In this document: piece after piece, positions 5,177-7,117 of the stretch
Layout: each line of letters begins with the position of its first letter
How positions within the stretch are numbered: position 1 is the stretch's first letter
NCBI GenBank assembly: GCA_012511645.1
Contig: JAAZFP010000355.1
Location: forward strand, 1-7,117
DNA from: Microbacteriaceae bacterium
GTDB taxonomy: Bacteria > Actinomycetota > Actinomycetes > Actinomycetales > Microbacteriaceae
Reading direction: 5' to 3'
Length of the DNA stretch: 7,117 bases
The notes under the pieces: model-generated
Database searches by the model: none
What the model saw: the letters and a program-made list of their open reading frames with translations, nothing else
Told to the model about the DNA's origin: nothing
Position numbers and translations under genes: made by a program

Positions 5177-7117
5177 TCATTCTCGGCGTGCACCGAGTTC
5201 GGTGAGGCGCAGGTAACCGCTGAGCGCAGCAACGGCGACGTCGCTCGAGGGCAGGCTGTCACCGAGACGATCAGACGACACAAGGTGTGCCGACCACTGC
5301 GCTCGGCTGATCGCGACGTTGAGCCGGTTGCGCATCAGCAGAAACTCGAGCCCGCGAGGCACGTCCTCACCGCTCGAAGCGGCAAGGCTCACGCTCGCGA
5401 TGACCGCCTCTTGCCCTTGAAATTTATCGACGGTGCCCACACGAATGCCACCGAGCCCCGCCTCGCCGAGCGCCTCGCTCACGCATTCCACCTGCGCGTT
5501 GTATGCGGCGACGATAATGATGTCATCCGATGTCAGTCGTCTCACCGTCGGGGTTTCACCATCGTCAGCGACGTCGCCGTGCAGCACAAGCTGACCACGC
5601 AGCGCACGCTGCGCCAGCTCGACGACGATCGCTGCCTCTTCGGGCGAGCGCGTGGAATTGCCGCGGTGAGCAACGGGGTGCCAGGTAAGGCCCGCAGGGC
5701 CACCCCCGCGCACCTCGCGCAGGGAAGCACTCGGGTGCGCACGCAACCGCTGCTCATATGACAGCTCTGAGACAACGGCGGCGAGCTCAGACCGAAGCCT
5801 ACGGGTGTCGGCGAGGAAGTAGCCAAGCTCTTCGGGGAGCGTGTCGTGCTCACCGAGCAGGTGGCCGAGCGCCGACGCATCAACGGGCTCGGGGTGCGAG
5901 CCCTGTGACACCTGCGGGAGCTGTTGTGGGTCGCCGAGCAGCAACAGCCGCTGCGCCGAGACCCCCGCGGCAATCGTTGGCGCGAGCGAGAACTGACCGG
6001 CCTCATCGATGACGAGCAGGTCGAGGCTGCGCCTGGGAAATCGAGCGGGGTGTGCGAAATCCCACGCGGTGCCGCCGACCACCGCGCCCCGGCCCGCAGC
6101 CCGGTGCTGGCGAAGAAACCGGTCATGCCCGCCATATGGCAGCACCGTGAACGTGGGCGCATCAACACCCGGTTTCCCACGCTGCGGCACCTTTGCCACC
6201 TGCTCGGCAGCAAGCCCAGCACCGACCACCCCTTCGAGCACATTCTCAACGACCTTGTGCGACTGCCCCACGACCCCGATCTGCCAACCGTGCCGGGTCA
6301 CCAACTCACGAATCACGTGGGACGCCAGATAGGTCTTGCCCGTACCGGGAGGGCCTTGCACGGCCAGCGCCGAACGATCGAGGCGTCGCACTGATTCGGT
6401 GACCGCCGCAATCACATCGGGTTCGGACTGTTCACCCACACCGCGCACTCGATGCACGGGCACTGTCATTGCTTCGCCATCTGAGAACCGCGGTGGCTGA
6501 CGACGCATGAGGTCGAACACGGGGTCAACGAACGGCGCGCCCTGTTCGAGAGAGGCAGCAAGTGAAGCACCCCACTCTTCGATGGCAATCTTTTGAGCGC
6601 CGGCAGACGGCGGCGACCCCGGAGTGAGCGCGACGGGAAGCTCCCGCCACTCGGGGAGCTCAGGATCCCGAAGCTCTTCAATGGTGATGGTGTCATCGTC
6701 GCGGTCGACGATGCGCACCTTCCGTGCGCCACGGGCACCGGGCGCGCCACCAGGCACCGGAAACGGTGGCGGGTATTCATACACCGCAAAGGCATCATCG
6801 CCGACCTTCAGCGTGCTGCCCGGTGCGAGCTCTCCGCGAAGCACGATGGTTCTGCGAGCACGAGTCTGCCTACCGGTAGGGTCGATCCACAGTTCTGCCC
6901 GCGAGCTCAGCCCTGCATCGATCACCATCACATCTCGGGTACCCGCCCAGTCGTCGATGGGGTTGATGAGCCGCGCGTAGTGCTCCCACCAGAACGACTT
7001 CTGCTCACGCTCGTGGTAATCGACCGCGCGCGCGGCGAGCGCGACCGCGTGGGCGGTCTGCGCGTCGTCGAGTTCAGCCGCGAGCGCCGAGAGGCGTGCA
7101 GCAACGGGGCTCAGGCG
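5177..7117 (-). CDS. TM0106-type RecB-like nuclease/SF1 helicase fusion, C-terminal 646 residues
   Basis: The frame stays open from the TGA at 5177-5179 to the right edge, so the gene starts outside the window; a GTG at 6931 is only an internal codon. The first visible residues include AVDYHEREQKSFWWEHYARL (near 6968-7024), a linker typical of TM0106-family proteins that join an N-terminal RecB-like nuclease to a Dna2/Upf1-type superfamily 1 helicase. Helicase motifs follow in order: GPPGTGKT (Walker A, 6332-6355); GQSHKVVENVL (motif Ia); VIDEAGQ (Walker B, DEAGQ at 5993-6007); GDPQQLP (motif III, 5915-5935); TRRLRSEL where WRMHP-type residues usually stand (5786-5806); TVDKFQGQEA (motif V, 5405-5434); and RLNVAISRAQ (motif VI, 5297-5326). 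The ATPase core therefore appears intact. Such proteins are expected to unwind and cut nucleic acid, but their cellular role is poorly known. The nuclease domain is not visible, so its presence is inferred from family architecture. The aminotransferase follows 17 nt downstream. Confidence 0.9.
   Translation of the reverse strand, partial: RLSPVAARLSALAAELDDAQTAHAVALAARAVDYHEREQKSFWWEHYARLINPIDDWAGTRDVMVIDAGLSSRAELWIDPTGRQTRARRTIVLRGELAPGSTLKVGDDAFAVYEYPPPFPVPGGAPGARGARKVRIVDRDDDTITIEELRDPELPEWRELPVALTPGSPPSAGAQKIAIEEWGASLAASLEQGAPFVDPVFDLMRRQPPRFSDGEAMTVPVHRVRGVGEQSEPDVIAAVTESVRRLDRSALAVQGPPGTGKTYLASHVIRELVTRHGWQIGVVGQSHKVVENVLEGVVGAGLAAEQVAKVPQRGKPGVDAPTFTVLPYGGHDRFLRQHRAAGRGAVVGGTAWDFAHPARFPRRSLDLLVIDEAGQFSLAPTIAAGVSAQRLLLLGDPQQLPQVSQGSHPEPVDASALGHLLGEHDTLPEELGYFLADTRRLRSELAAVVSELSYEQRLRAHPSASLREVRGGGPAGLTWHPVAHRGNSTRSPEEAAIVVELAQRALRGQLVLHGDVADDGETPTVRRLTSDDIIIVAAYNAQVECVSEALGEAGLGGIRVGTVDKFQGQEAVIASVSLAASSGEDVPRGLEFLLMRNRLNVAISRAQWSAHLVSSDRLGDSLPSSDVAVAALSGYLRLTELGARRE

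Noticed and set aside
5153..6394. Plus-strand open frames opposite the helicase gene (5153-5761 and 5924-6394)
   Set aside because: They mirror the helicase codons, encode Arg/His-rich low-complexity products, and the minus frame has an unbroken set of helicase motifs.
6726..6760. Imperfect repeat of GCGCCAC...GGCACCGG inside the helicase gene
   Set aside because: It is two similar copies 18 nt apart encoding a Gly/Pro/Ala-rich surface loop; it stays in frame and looks like ordinary low-complexity coding sequence.
6929..6931. GTG at 6931 as the start of a stand-alone 584-residue helicase
   Set aside because: The same frame is open for 62 more codons to the window edge and encodes a family-typical linker, so the gene is cut by the window rather than starting here.

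Overview
The sequence is G+C-rich with strongly G/C-biased third codon positions. Three of its gene starts have a TAnnnT -10 box directly before the ATG and no ribosome binding site. Together with the protein types, this points to a high-GC actinobacterium; I infer a Microbacteriaceae-like organism (for example Leucobacter), without being able to fix the genus. The window reads as ordinary chromosomal gene content. I see no insertion sequence, phage gene, CRISPR array, tRNA, rRNA or toxin-antitoxin pair.

Layout, left to right. Positions 1-162 hold the C-terminal end of an Old Yellow Enzyme-type NADH:flavin oxidoreductase (+), whose stop codon lies in an 18-bp tandem duplication (160-195). Next is a CPA1-family Na+/H+ antiporter (220-1995, +) that ends in a likely terminator hairpin (2011-2045). 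A 236-nt, partly A+T-rich regulatory region with dyads follows, then alanine dehydrogenase ald (2232-3356, +). A small unrecognised protein (3404-3883, +) comes next. It converges on a class I/II PLP aminotransferase (3927-5159, -), and a bulged hairpin that could stop transcription from both sides sits between them. The right part (5177-7117, -) is the C-terminal 646 residues of a large TM0106-type RecB-like nuclease/SF1 helicase fusion that runs off the right edge.

How the genes fit together. Alanine dehydrogenase interconverts alanine with pyruvate and ammonia. The convergent aminotransferase could act on related small amino acids, but its substrate cannot be read from the sequence. The antiporter supports ion and pH homeostasis and the helicase/nuclease acts on nucleic acid; neither has an evident functional link to the alanine genes. 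The minus-strand pair is separated by only 17 nt and may be co-transcribed, although the aminotransferase also seems to have its own leaderless promoter in that gap.

I looked for an undescribed system and did not find a convincing one. The best leads are the uncharacterised 159-residue protein, the structured ald control region, and the repeated leaderless start pattern.
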